Below, piece by piece: positions 11,447 through 22,239 of a DNA stretch of 64,000 nucleotides. The stretch spans positions 235,787 to 299,786 of the forward strand of contig ML682029.1 of NCBI GenBank assembly GCA_007922195.1. The letters run 5' to 3'. Every line of letters starts with the position of its first letter. The stretch's first letter is position 1. This stretch comes from Podocnemis expansa (taxonomy: Eukaryota > Chordata > Testudines > Podocnemididae). The notes beneath the pieces are model-generated. The model saw only the letters and a program-made list of their open reading frames with translations, was not told the DNA's origin and did not search any database. Position numbers and translations under genes: made by a program.

Positions 11447-12084
11447 GCTACATCTGCACTGGGAATTTAGTTTGAATTAGGAGGATTAATTCAAACTAAA
11501 TTGGTGCATGGGTCTACTGGCTTTCCTTAGGTCGAACTAAGGAAAGATTAGGTCTATACTATAAAGCCTTACTTAACTTTGAACTAACAGTTAGTTTGAA
11601 CTTATTAGTTTGAATTATCCAAATGGAGCAGCATTAATTTCAACTAACAGTTAGTTTGAATTAATTCAGTTTGACCTTCTTCTGCTCAGGGTCCCTTCTG
11701 AGAGCTGTAACCTATTGTGTGGCACCTGGGGAAAGCAGCTCCAAAGGTGCTCCCCATCACCTGGGCCCCAATCTGTCCCCGGTCCCTTGACCAGGCAGGA
11801 GGTGCCTTCCCCTCCCAACTGAGCACAGCGAAAGCCAGGCAAGGGATGCTTTCCCTGCCTCCTGGCTCAGCAGGTGGGGCCATGGCCTTTCTTGGGTGCC
11901 ATGTTGTCACACATCTCATGGTGCCTCCCTCCTAAATCGAACTAGCAAGTTCTGCCCATGGACATGCTAGTACAATTGGGGTTTCTAGTGAAACCATGTT
12001 AGTTTGAATTAACCATTATTTGTTCAAATTAATTAATTCAAACTAAGTTAATTCAAACTAATGTTTTAAGTGTAGACAGAGCCA
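11447..12084. mobile_element. Palindromic Harbinger-like MITE with internal non-palindromic cargo
   Basis: Ends GGCTACATCTGCACTGGG and AAGTGTAGACAGAGCC are inverted repeats, flanked by AAA on both sides (3-bp target duplication). Both arms are packed with TTAGTTTGAATTAA-like palindromic words. The middle (about 11680-11940) is GC-richer, non-palindromic and of unknown origin. Confidence 0.7.
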
Positions 12085-12235
12085 AAGCAATTTTCTCTTT
12101 CTTTCTTTATATATTGAGGTTTACAATGCTACTACCTTCAAGGAAAGATATAAATGATGAGATTTGTAACTCCTTTGAAGAAGTATTACCCTCACATATA
12201 AAGAAAATAGTAAAGAATAGTAGAAACTGGAAGAC

Positions 12236-13090
12236 AAAATGACGGGTCATCAAGGCCAGTTTTCTGAACTCATGGCAGGACCAGGTACCCCCATTAAATG
12301 ATCCCTGATGGGTGTTTGTCTAACCTGCTCTTAAAAACTTCCAAAGTAGGAGACTCCACAACCTACGGAGGCAATTTTTTTCCATGTTTAATCACCCTGA
12401 CAAGAATTTTTTCCTAATGTCTAGGCTGAATCTCCCTTGCTATGATTTAAGACAGTTGTTTCTTGTCCTATCATCCATAGTTAAGGAGAAATTTTTCTCC
12501 TTCTTCCTCATAACAACCTTTTAAGTATTTGAAAACTATTAGTACAGTGTCTCTCTGTCTCCTCTTTTCTACACTAAACAAACCCAGCTCTTTCAATCTT
12601 CCGTCATAGGAGAAATGTTCTGGCCCTCTAATTATTTTTGTTGCCCTTTGCTGGACTTTCTCCAGTTTCTCCACATCCTTTTTGAGATGGGGAACTCAAA
12701 ACTGGACACAGCACTCAAGTTTGAGGCCTGGTCAGTTCAGAGAAGAGTGGAGGAATCACTTCTCACGTCTTACTCACAATACGCTGGTTAATACACCTGG
12801 AATGGAGTTTGTTGTTTTGTTTTGGGGGGGTTTTTTTCCGGTTTTTGTTTTGTTTTGTTTTCTGCAGTATTAAACTGCTGACTCACTTTTAGCTTGTGAT
12901 ACCCTATTACAATCAGGTCCCTTTCTGCAGTACTGCTTCCTAGGCAATCATTGCCCTTTGTGTACGTGTGCAATGGGTTGGTCAACCCTAAATAGAGTAC
13001 TTGGCACATATCTTCATTGAATTTCATTCTATTGATCTCAGATCATTTCACCAGTTTGTCCAAATCATTTTGAATTATTATCCTAGCCTT
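12236..13090 (-). mobile_element. CR1 LINE fragment, older subfamily
   Basis: The complement encodes EKLEKVQQRATKIIRGPEHF and LKELGLFSVEKRRQRDTVL (12674-12471), the C-terminal part of CR1 ORF2, and an RT piece MKFNEDMCQVLYLGLTNPLH (13027-12968). The non-coding 3' end differs from the young CR1 copies here. A T/G simple repeat (12820-12865) interrupts it. Confidence 0.85.
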
Positions 13091-13823
13091 CAAAGCACTC
13101 ACAACACTGCAAATACTATAAAATGGATCACGCCATGTATTCTGGATGTGTATTCCACGGATGCAAACATTATGTAACAGGTCCCTTTACTGATTTTGTC
13201 TTCTAACACAGTGTAACAGGGATTAACCTAATGCTCAGTGTGTGGTAGGAAGAGTCAGAAACATTGTGTTACATTTCTTTTTATGAAACAGACTCCCAAG
13301 GAACCTTCCCCATAACAGAACTCTTTTTCTATAAGTATCAAACATATATAGTAAGGGAGACAAGGCTGGAAGTTCTGGATTCTAAGAACTCCAGATTACA
13401 AGGTACCTCACAAACATTCATTGATGTTTCACACATATAAAAGGTTGCACTGTTTGTATCTTAATAAATTAAGGTTAGGATGACACACCTCTACTTTGGT
13501 AATACCTTTACATTAAAAAAGTGGAAGCTCAGGTCTCTTGTATCATGCCTTTAATCAGTACATAATTTAAACCCACACCTTTGGTGGCAGGGCCGTAACT
13601 ATGGCGGAGCTGATGGGGCAGAGCCCAGAGCGGCCCGAAGTGGCTCAATAGAGCCATGCTATTAAAGGGGAGGCTTTGCAGCACCGGATGTGAGTAGTGC
13701 TAATGGGAAGGGACGTGTTCCGTTCGGAACGCGCCCCAGATGGCAAAACGCCACATTATGGCTCTGCTTGGTGGCTAATTAGTTGTCATTTAAATGCACT
13801 TTTGCCTTTGCTATTCTTTAACA
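13091..13823. other. Keratin-locus spacer
   Basis: No gene. The block at about 13395-13440 (ACCTCACAAACATTCATTG, TGTTTCACACAT) is repeated at 40535, 41630 and 61045, upstream of other keratin units, so this is the distal upstream flank of keratin gene 1. Confidence 0.5.
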
Positions 13824-14363
13824 CAGTGGCTCCCAACCTATGGCCAAGGGCCAAAAATGGCCCACAGGGGCTTTCAGAGTTGCCTAGTGCTCCCTTCCTG
13901 CTGTCTGCAGAATGGAACTGCTGTCTAAAGACCCAGGGGGAACACACTTCAGTGGGGCTAAAAGCGTGGGTGTAGGCTCCATGCTGCAGCCAAAGGGATG
14001 GGAAACCAAAATTCCCCTCCCCCTGGCTTTAGCAGGGAGCACAGCAAAGTTCGCCACCTAGGTATATAGCCTCTGGGATCTTGCCTGAGCTAGAAGGAGG
14101 AGAACACTGATCATCTGTCCTTCTGGCTGCAGAAGGGAGTCACTGCTTAGAGATCCTGGTGAAATGTACTTGGCTCCAGGATTCATGAGTTTTCCCATCT
14201 GCAACCAGGGAAATGGAAGATCAGTGAGGGGTAGCCTCCACAATCAACTCCTTCTGTCTGACTGTAGTGTTGGTGGTGGGGAGGTGGCTGATGGAGACTG
14301 GTGGTCCTTCAAGGGTGTGAAAATATCTCTGGCCCTTGAGCCCAAAAGGTTCAGAAACCACTG
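13824..14363. mobile_element. Non-autonomous hAT element (540 bp)
   Basis: Terminal inverted repeats CAGTGGCTCCCAACCTATGG and the complement of CCAAAAGGTTCAGAAACCACTG. Flanked by CTTTAACA on the left and CTGTAAAA on the right, an imperfect 8-bp target duplication (6 of 8), the signature of hAT elements. No transposase frame inside. Confidence 0.75.
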
Positions 14364-14547
14364 CTGTAAAACATTTTTATTGAAAAACACCTGTGCTCTA
14401 CTGTCGTAAATCACCATGGTTCAACTTCAAAGAAGATCAAAGTCATACAATCTAAGGAAGATACTTTAGCAAGGAAGGCCCTATGGCTGCTCTGGTTTCA
14501 TTTCAAGCTTTACCCCACTGTCATTTACTTCATCAAGAATCAATGGC

Positions 14548-15525
14548 TATGTCTGAACTGGGGAGCCTCAGTAAGTTGACTTCTAAAGGTCGACTTTAGG
14601 CTGACTTAAAGTCAGCATTGTTAAGTCAACTTAGGGGTATGTCTACAGTAGTAGACATAACCCACACTAGGTTCAGCCTCTCCCCCAGGGCATGATCTGG
14701 GCCTGGGGTCCAGTCTATCCCAAGGAGCCCAATCAGCTCTGGCTGCTGTTGGCAAGCAGCAGGGAGCCAGATCCAGCCCTGAGCCCCTAGCCACAGGCGT
14801 CTGGTGGCTTAGAGCCCGGTTTGGTCTCAAGCCACTTACGGCAAGCAGCAGAAGATTCAGAGATGGCTTTTGCCACTGCTGGAAGAGACATGGAGCCCAA
14901 TCCACCCCTGAACTACTTGATGCTGCCGGCAGGCAGTTCAGAGCAAACCTCATCTTTATGACATCCTCCTTCGACCCACACCAGGCAATGCCAGTGACCC
15001 AGCCTGGACAATTTCACAAGCTACTCCTGATCAGTTTCAGTCTACTGAACTCAGAGCTCAGATCAGGAACAAAGAATGAAATTGACCAGGCAGTAGCTTG
15101 CTCCGAGCACCCTGACACTTGCCACAAGTGGCTTGGGGCAGGCCTGGGCTTTAAGCCGCCTGATGCCTGTACCAGAAGCCAGCTCCAAGCCCTGCGGGCA
15201 GGTGGCTCTGGAAGATGGAGCTCTCAGACCCATGTTGCCAGCAGTAGGAGCTGGCTTACAGCCCCTTGCTGCTTGTGCTTATGGCATGGTCCATATCTGG
15301 CTCCTTGGCTTGCCAGTGGTGGCTAGAGCCAGATTGTGCCCCTGGAGATGGATCAGGCCCTGGAGCCTGACAAGGATCTGGGGAGGGGCAGGGGGCAGTC
15401 CCAAGACCCTATCTTTCCTTCCCTGTAAAGGTGACATAAAATCTTGAAAGCTTAAATTTGGCCATGGAGTTGCTTAGGTCAAATTAGGGCAAGTTAAATT
15501 GACTGAAGGTTACAGTGTAGATATA
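14548..15525. mobile_element. Harbinger-like MITE of the GTCGAC type with a long GC-rich interior
   Basis: Left end GGCTATGTCTGAACTGGGGA with TAAGTTGACTT and GGTCGACTTTA palindromic words. The right end (TAGGTCAAATTAGGG, TTACAGTGTAGATATAACC) is its inverted partner. The roughly 780-bp interior (14650-15430) is GC-rich and contains recurring phrases (AGCCAGAT, GGCTTGGG, GGCAAGCAGC). Short frames in it have no recognisable product. Flanks AAT and AGT are only a partial 3-bp duplication. Confidence 0.6.
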
Positions 15526-16169
15526 ACCAGTGATCTTCATCTCTCTTGTGCTCCTTGCCAGGTACTTCCAATGCCTCAGTTTCCTTGATGCTCATGGAGG
15601 AAGATATCATTTTTGAGAGTTTACAAATGCACAGACCGAACTCAAAACCTTTCTGGAAACAGCACTGCTAACTAGCACATCCTCTGATGCTTTCCTTTTA
15701 TCCATAAGCAAATCTCTCTTGGCAGCAATTTGAGACAGCATTGGTGACCTAAGGGCAGGACTAACATTAGGTCTGGTTTGAATCAGGAAAGAACAGAATT
15801 AACCCCAAGCAGAAAGGTATCTCAGATTTTCCACTTAAGTAACTGTAAAGCCTCAATTCAAAGTGGGACTAAAACTGTCTACGGGCAACACACTATCAGC
15901 TGCCATAGGGCGACATTCATGACAGCCTGTTGTACTACTGACGAATGTTGCTTTCAGTGACTTGACATTCATCCTCTTTGCAGAATGAAGACATTCAGTG
16001 GAACGACACAAGGAATGCAGTTGGCCCACGCAATTTTAAGATGAAAGAAACCTGAAGAGTGCAATGTGCATTTTAGGCCTTCTCATGCTGACATTAAAGC
16101 AATAATCACACACCCTGAAAATAATAGCTGCATTCAAAGGCAGATTTACCAAGGCAATTATCTTTCTTT
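15526..16169 (+). other. Conserved upstream region of keratin gene 1
   Basis: Homologous to 42050-42697 (upstream of gene 3) and 63040-63436 (upstream of an unseen or lost gene). Shared landmarks are TTTGAGACAGCA, TTGACATTCATCCTC-like and GGAATGCAGTTG. Inverted counterparts lie upstream of genes 2 and 4. No protein-coding content. Confidence 0.6.
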
Positions 16170-16240
16170 GGTAGCAAATTAGAACCTTCTTCAAAACTGC
16201 ATCCCAAAACCTCCAGGCAGTTCTAGGAATGGTATAAAAG
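16170..16240 (+). promoter_or_regulatory. Keratin gene 1 core promoter
   Basis: TATAAAAG at 16233-16240, preceded by CCTCCAGGCAGTTCTAGGAA, present before the TATA box in four keratin units. At 16170-16192 lies a copy of the block GGTAACTAATTAGGACCTCC (here GGTAGCAAATTAGAACC), conserved about 60-70 bp upstream of TATA in all units. Which factor binds is unknown. Confidence 0.75.
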
Positions 16241-16261
16241 CACTCACGATTCAGGGCTCTT

Positions 16262-16300
16262 CTAAACACTTCTCCAGACTTCCTCCTCTTGGTGAACTTG
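16262..16300 (+). other. Keratin gene 1 noncoding exon 1
   Basis: About 30 bp after TATA; ends in GGTGAACTTG followed by the donor gtaagt (16301-16306). The same exon end and donor occur in all four readable units. The transcription start is inferred from TATA spacing. The intron runs 16301-17284; its acceptor is TTTCAG just before 17285. No other gene is seen in the intron. Confidence 0.65.
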
Positions 16301-17305
16301 GTAAGTCCAATTTGATTCAGTTTCTTTCAAACCCCAGAGATGTCACAGAAGGTTGCATTTCAATTGAAACTGGATGTTGCATAAAATTCTGATTTATCAG
16401 TGATGAGTGAGTTTTATAATAAAGTAGTTTTTCAGTTGAAGCTGCTGCTATATTCAGGATTTGATGCAATGGAGAGATTTTAGGAACAACATATGTAATT
16501 GGGGAACATATATCTGATGAACTGAAAATAGAATTAGGGCATTTAAATCTTTTCAGTAACTTTAGAAAATTCCGTAGTCATTTCTCTCTTAGGAAGATTA
16601 AGAAGAATCTCTCCCTTATTAGTTAGCTAAGGACCAATTGAGAGGTCTTCTACTTCATTCTGAAGCAGTTGTTACTCCTCACTGTTGAACACTGGAGATT
16701 AGCTCAAGATGACAACTGGTGTGATCCAGTCTAGCAATTCCCTTGTTCTTCTGGGCAGAAATACCCATTCAAGAGGCTTCCCCTCAGATGTTATAATTTA
16801 GGTTTCTCCATTTTACCCCAGCTGAGGATTTTGTCCTTAATGATTTGTTTGGAGAAAAGTCAATTTTCCCTTTATTTCTCAGCAAATATTCATGGACTCA
16901 AATGATCTGCAAGCAGAGATTAAACCTCAAAGGAAAGAAGATGATGACCATGGTGCCAGCTATGTTCTTTTTCAGATATATCTGAAATGGGCACAGAATC
17001 TCAGGTTTCTATCACAGAAACAGATTCAAATATTCCAGCCAGAGAGTCACAGAGGGAATTTGAAAGAGTGCCATTGAGAGGGAAGTTTGGTGTATGTGGA
17101 CAAGAGATCCATAAAGATGAAATCTGAACATATACATGGCCAAGAACATAGAAACTATCACCATTATTCTTCTCCTCTCTCGAGCCCCATGAAAATCTGA
17201 ATAAAATAGGAACTGAGCTTTGAAGTCTTTTTTCCACTGGGACAGGTAATTTGTTTTGACTCTCTTCCCTATTGTGCATTTCAGGTATACCTCCATCACA
17301 GAAGG

Positions 17306-17740
17306 ATGACTTTCTCCAGCCTCTGCTATCCAGAATGCGGGGTGGCCCAGCCTGCTCCTGTTTCTGGGACTTGCAATGAGCCGTGCGTTAGGCAGTGCCC
17401 TGACTCCGAAGTGGTGATCTACCCCTCCCCGGTTGCGGTGACCCTCCCAGGACCAGTCATGAGCACCTTCCCTCAGCACAGTGGAGTGGGAGCTGTAGGA
17501 GCACCTGTAGTCGGACCCGGTTTTGGGGGCTCATTTGGTCTGGGAGGCTATGGTGGCTATGGAGGCTTCAATGGAGGCCTGTATGGAGGCCTGAATGGTT
17601 TAGGGGGATTTGGTGGCTATGGCGGCCGTTATGGATATGGGGGATATTGTGGGTACCCAGGGTATTTTGGTTATGGGGGAGCATATGGAACTGGGGTATC
17701 CTGCCATAGGTACCTGAGTGGAAGCTGTAGGCCGTGCTAA
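17306..17740 (+). CDS. Beta-keratin (corneous beta-protein), gene 1, 144 aa
   Basis: Structural protein of hard sauropsid skin (scales, shell scutes, claws); it polymerises into about 3-nm filaments inside keratinocytes. The start ATG lies 21 bp into exon 2, in the same place as in the sister copies. A Cys-rich head (Cys7, Cys11, then [12 protein letters not shown] at 20-31) leads into the conserved beta-sheet filament core, residues about 30-63, with DSEVV and the proline pair PSPVAVTLPGP. Residues about 70-130 are Gly/Tyr/Phe-rich (repeated [15 protein letters not shown]). The C-terminus is unusual for this cluster: GVSCHRYLSGSCRPC instead of the [15 protein letters not shown] tail of genes 3 and 4. 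The reading frame is intact, and promoter, splice sites and polyA signal are present. The family is certain; the exact subtype and tissue are not determined. Confidence 0.95.
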   Translation: MTFSSLCYPECGVAQPAPVSGTCNEPCVRQCPDSEVVIYPSPVAVTLPGPVMSTFPQHSGVGAVGAPVVGPGFGGSFGLGGYGGYGGFNGGLYGGLNGLGGFGGYGGRYGYGGYCGYPGYFGYGGAYGTGVSCHRYLSGSCRPC

Positions 17741-18189
17741 ACCCAGTAGGAACATCTGTGGGAAAGAAAACCCAGGAAATGAACAGTAAGATATGGATTC
17801 AGACCGGACCTGCTGGGCCTGGCTTTCAGAAGTGCTGTGCAAATTTGGCTCCCCTTGAACTCTGTGTGAGCTGTATGCGCTCAGCCCTTGGTCTGACAGC
17901 CAGTATCTCTCCTGTATCCTTTGCTATGCTTTCTGCCAGTCTTCTCCCACCATGTGCTGAGTCTCTTATTTACCCCTGGACCCTCTATGAGTTCTACTCA
18001 GGCTCTTTACATTGAACCTGCAGTGGGAGAAAATTGGGAACCTCAGATAATCCTCCATAGGGACTAGATTGTCTGAAATTTGTCTATTCAAATGAGGGTT
18101 CATCGCAACTCTTCTTGAAACACTAAAAATGCATTCTTCCTACTATGTAGCATTTTATCCTGTAACTGTACACTGATAATTTAATTTCC

Positions 18190-18195
18190 ATTAAA
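18190..18195 (+). terminator. Keratin gene 1 polyadenylation signal ATTAAA
   Basis: ATTAAA about 450 bp after the stop, in the context TTTCCATTAAAAACTGTACTG. The same relative position and neighbourhood are seen for genes 3 and 4. The 3' UTR 17741-18215 is alignable by eye to 44188-44925. Confidence 0.7.
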
Positions 18196-18345
18196 AACTG
18201 TACTGCACCATACTATTGGTCTTTTGATTTTTCTGTGTTTCACCCTTGTGTAAGAATTATATCAGACAAAATTTTCCCCATAAACCCTGCTCCACCAGGC
18301 ACGTCTTTAGTTCCAACTTTCAAAGCCCTGGAGTGACAGGAGAAT

Positions 18346-18797
18346 GGCTATGTCTACCCTTAGAGTTTCAGTTCGAATTACTGAATTCAAATTAGTCAAT
18401 TCACACTAATAATTATTAATTCGAATTCAGTCAATTCGAATTGACATGGCCACACTAGAAAATCAAATTTGAATTGGCATATCCATGAATAGAACTTGCT
18501 AGTTCAAATTCAGTAGGGGGGCACTATTGTATAGGGAAAACTAAGGCTGTGACTAATTCAAACTAGCAGTGAATTTGAATTGACTTGGCCACACTGGGTC
18601 AATTTGAATTACTCAGTTTGAATTGACCTTGACTTCGAAGTCAAACGAGGTTTAACCAATTCGAAGTCAGCTTTCATCAATTCGAACTAAGGAATTCCTC
18701 AATTCAAATTGAGGAAAGCCAGTGTGTCCATGAACTTAGAGCTGAATTTGAATTGATTGCCATCAATTTGAATTCTATTAAGTGTAGACGTACCCAA
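18346..18797. mobile_element. Palindromic Harbinger-like MITE (AATTCGAATT type)
   Basis: Ends GGCTATGTCTACCCTTAG and TAAGTGTAGACGTACCC; flanks AAT on both sides (3-bp target duplication). The interior is almost wholly short palindromes such as CAATTCGAATTG and AATTCGAATT. Confidence 0.75.
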
Positions 18798-19867
18798 TGA
18801 GCCCTTGGTATGGTTCTTAGCACTCCATATGCCCTCCTTCCAAGCTTCTTCTTCCTCCTTGCGTTACCTGTTTTCACTAGGAGTCTTGTACTGCTTAGAC
18901 TTAGACACATTTTCACTTTAAGAGTGGAAGTTTTTCATTCGGCTCCACAAAGGCCAGTCAAGCCATAAGCATCTGGGTGAACCTTTTTAAGATAGCTCCC
19001 TCCGTTTCCGAGAGTGCCCCTGTTCCTCAGGGTGTCAATGCTGAGAACATTGGATTCAGGACAGGCTGCTAAGAAGTAGGACTGGTGTACCTCACGCTTG
19101 ACTTTATTCTATTAGTGGATTTTTCCAAGCCACTAATAAAGTAAACTTCTGTCTCCCCACATTCATTAAGAAAAGAAAAATATACTCTCTTTAGGCATGT
19201 AAACTCTTATTTTTCCATATAAAGATTTCTACTAATCCAAAGAGATCAGCCACAGAGCCAGGACAATATCTTATTGAGTTCTTACAAAACAATCATTCTG
19301 CTGCTCATTCTTTAGGAAATAAAATGCAAAGTTTTATTAATAAAAGAAAACAAGGAGATTAAATAGTTAATAGATTATATGCACACAATAGTTGCCATAT
19401 TCTTAGATGAGGTTAGTACCAGGGATGTGCAAGACTGCTACGTAGCAAAATTTTCATGGTAACATCCAAAAAATTGGAGGGTGCTCAGTCTATAGTTCAA
19501 TTTGCTCCTTTTGTTCATAAATCCACAGTCCAGAGAATCATGTTAGGAAAAAATCAAAGTGCCATTGCAGGAGTCCTTTATGCTCTTTTCCGCATGCCTG
19601 CTTCTCCTTGAGGAAAAATACTGTGGCCTGGGTCACGAGTATATGATATTTCCTTACTTGGCATCCTGACTCACAGGGGGTAGCGTTGGAACCCTTCAGG
19701 TCTGAGACATCAGCAGGAAGAGTCATCTGAGCCAAATGGGTTTCTTCTATGGCCCATTCTGAGAGCTAATTGTCTCTGATGGACCAGAAAGCTGTCTAGC
19801 ATCTTTGTAAATTGTTCAGATGAAGAAGACAGAATGGTAAGACCACTTTTCCGTGTTCCAGTGGGTA
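18798..19867. other. Keratin downstream spacer
   Basis: No gene. 18890-18965 (ACATTTTCACTTTAAGAGTGG) matches 45140-45200 downstream of gene 3, and inverted 31030-31070 downstream of pseudogene 2. Confidence 0.5.
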
Positions 19868-20085
19868 TCAATGTTAGTCTGGTTCAGCCAAACAATCAAG
19901 GAGTCCTGAGGCACTTAAAGACGAAGAAATTTATTTTATCGCATGAGCTTTCGTGAGAGAAAATCCCACTTCAAAGCATCTGACAATGTGTGATTTTCTC
20001 CCACAAAAACTCATGCAATAAATAAATTTGCTAGTCTTTAAGTGCCATAGGACTCCTTGCTTTTTTTCCCATTGTTTAGTGAAGG
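19868..20085. mobile_element. PLE-tail foldback (head-to-head arms)
   Basis: Left arm (TTAGTCTGGTTCAGCC, GGAGTCCTGAGGCACTTAAAG, GCATGAGCTTTCGTGAGAG) is the complement of the right arm (TTTTCTCCCACAAAAACTCATG, TTGCTAGTCTTTAAGTGCC, AGGACTCCTTG). The arms meet at CACTTCAAAGCATCTGACAATG. Both arms are versions of the 3' end of the PLE at 52684-54165. Confidence 0.75.
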
Positions 20086-22239
20086 GATTTATCCTATCAC
20101 CAGTTCCAAAGTGATATACAGCTCACACAGTTGCCTGACTTTATTTCAGCTGTACAGCATGGCCATCAAATCAGTTGGCCATTATTTTTAAATGTTTCAC
20201 CTTGGTGAGGCTCAACTAAAGGATAGCACAATAAAAGCTTAAGTTCCAAAAACTCCTCTGTTATGTAGCTGCTGTTAGAAAGAAGAGGTATTATGTCTAT
20301 ATTCATGGCTAAGGGATAACTTAGCTCAATGCTTGTTGATAGTTTAGACTATTGACACTTCTCTTGCATAGGAAATATTCATTCCTAACATAAGACCTAG
20401 AGGTCACCAAACTAAATTAATAGGCTTTAGGCTAACAAAAGTAACTCTTTCTCCAGGCAATACCATCAAGAAGTGAAACACCGTGCTTGCAGATGCTTAA
20501 AGGCCAAGACAAAAAGGAATAAAAAAGAAACAGATAAGTTCATGGAGGATTGCTCTATCAAAGGCTATTAGCCAGGACAGGCAGGGATTGCTCTTTGCTA
20601 GAGACTGGAAGTGGCTAATGGGATGGATCACTTTAATGTTTTTCTTTTTTTTTTTTTTAATCCAAAGACAATAATGGTTGAAAGGAATTACAAGTGTGTA
20701 TATTTCAAGCTTGTTCCTGTTCAGCATGGAAATAAAAATCTCAACATAAAATCCAAAAGGTAAAGGCTCTGGTAGAAGACAATTTAGGTCTTCTCATGTG
20801 TAAATATTCCCCAAGCTATATACCCACCAGGGCTAACAACTTCTCCGAAAGGAAGATAACATGCACTGAAACACTTCCAATGGTTGGTCGTTCTTCATAC
20901 ATAGATCAGACAATGTTTCCCCCAAAAGAGATCCAATAAGATAATTAAAACAAAACAAAAAGTCTTCTGGAATAAACTTGCCAAAGAGTTACTCTGTGGT
21001 AGTGACATATTTGTATGGTATGAATGGTAACTGTCCAGAAGGATTGCATGGTGTAGCCTTTGGCTATACCTATATTGAGCTTGTATGCATATGTTATCCT
21101 CTTTCTATTTTATATACAGGTATATTTTCCTTTTCTTAAAAGATTTAGGAACTTGGTTCTATAATAAGGAGCTTGGTGCTAGTTCTTTCCATAAGCTGAA
21201 AGGCATGTATCCTGCAGATCTTTGCAAAAGGTGTGAATCAGTTTGCAAAGACTGTAGGTAAGGTTGCTATGCAATAGGATGAGATCCTGCAAGCTTTGTA
21301 AACCAGAGGTTTGCATCTATCTACGCAATAGAAGAAGGCTAACTAGGTGAAAAGTGAGAGTAGGCCATGCAGAATTTGGCAAGTTCAGTTTTTGATCATG
21401 TTCTGCAGATAAATAGGTGAGAAATATCTCTGCAAGCCCACCACAAAACCCACAAGCCAGTAACAAGAAATTGGAAGAAATTGGTAGAATTTAGATGTCA
21501 AAAAACCCCTGAACCAGAGTACCCCCAGCAATTTCTAGAAAACATCCATATTTGGGCCAGGAAGAATGAGATAATGCAATTTATTATTGGAGGAGTACTA
21601 TGCAAAAGGATATTTAAAGCCCCAAAATTTGCAGAGGGGTTGAAGCTTCCATATTCCAGCTGATGAACTCAAACAACACGAGAGGAAACTGCGCAGGCAT
21701 TCAGCAACACTCTACTTGACTTCTTTTAGCTAGGTTTCATTATTTTATTTTAGCTGATCAGTTTAGGTTTGTTAGCTCAGGACTTCAACTTATCTTCACT
21801 TTGAGTGTGAGTATAACTTTTGTGAGTGTAGCTTATAGAGAGAAAATCTTAACAGCAATACCGTTTACAGTTGTTATAGAAATGCATTGATGTATATCTT
21901 TACCACTCATTCCACATAGTATTCATTTGTATTATTACTCATTATTTGCTGTATGCGGTTAGTAATAAAGAATTTGTGTAAAATCTTAATCTGAGTACTC
22001 CTTTGACCAGTTGCCTTCCAAATTGATCTATATTGGCTATTCCAAAATTCCTAAAAGAATAACAGAAATTGGCTACAGTGGATAGAGGTAGGTATTTGGC
22101 AATGGTAGTTCAAACTATTGGGATTTATTTTGCATTCTTTCAATCACTTGTTTTCTGATGTTCACCTTGATGTGCCTCCATATAGTTCTACATCAAACAG
22201 GTATGATTATAACTCTGATGGTTTATGGTCTGAGGCTTG
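20086..22239. other. Spacer, no gene seen
   Basis: AT-rich, with a poly-T run at about 20646-20660. No recognisable protein in its short frames and no clear transposon ends. Confidence 0.4.

Noticed and set aside
17012..17479. 155-codon minus-strand open stretch over keratin gene 1
   Set aside because: Antisense shadow of the keratin head and its intron end; the same shadow appears over the other keratin copies.
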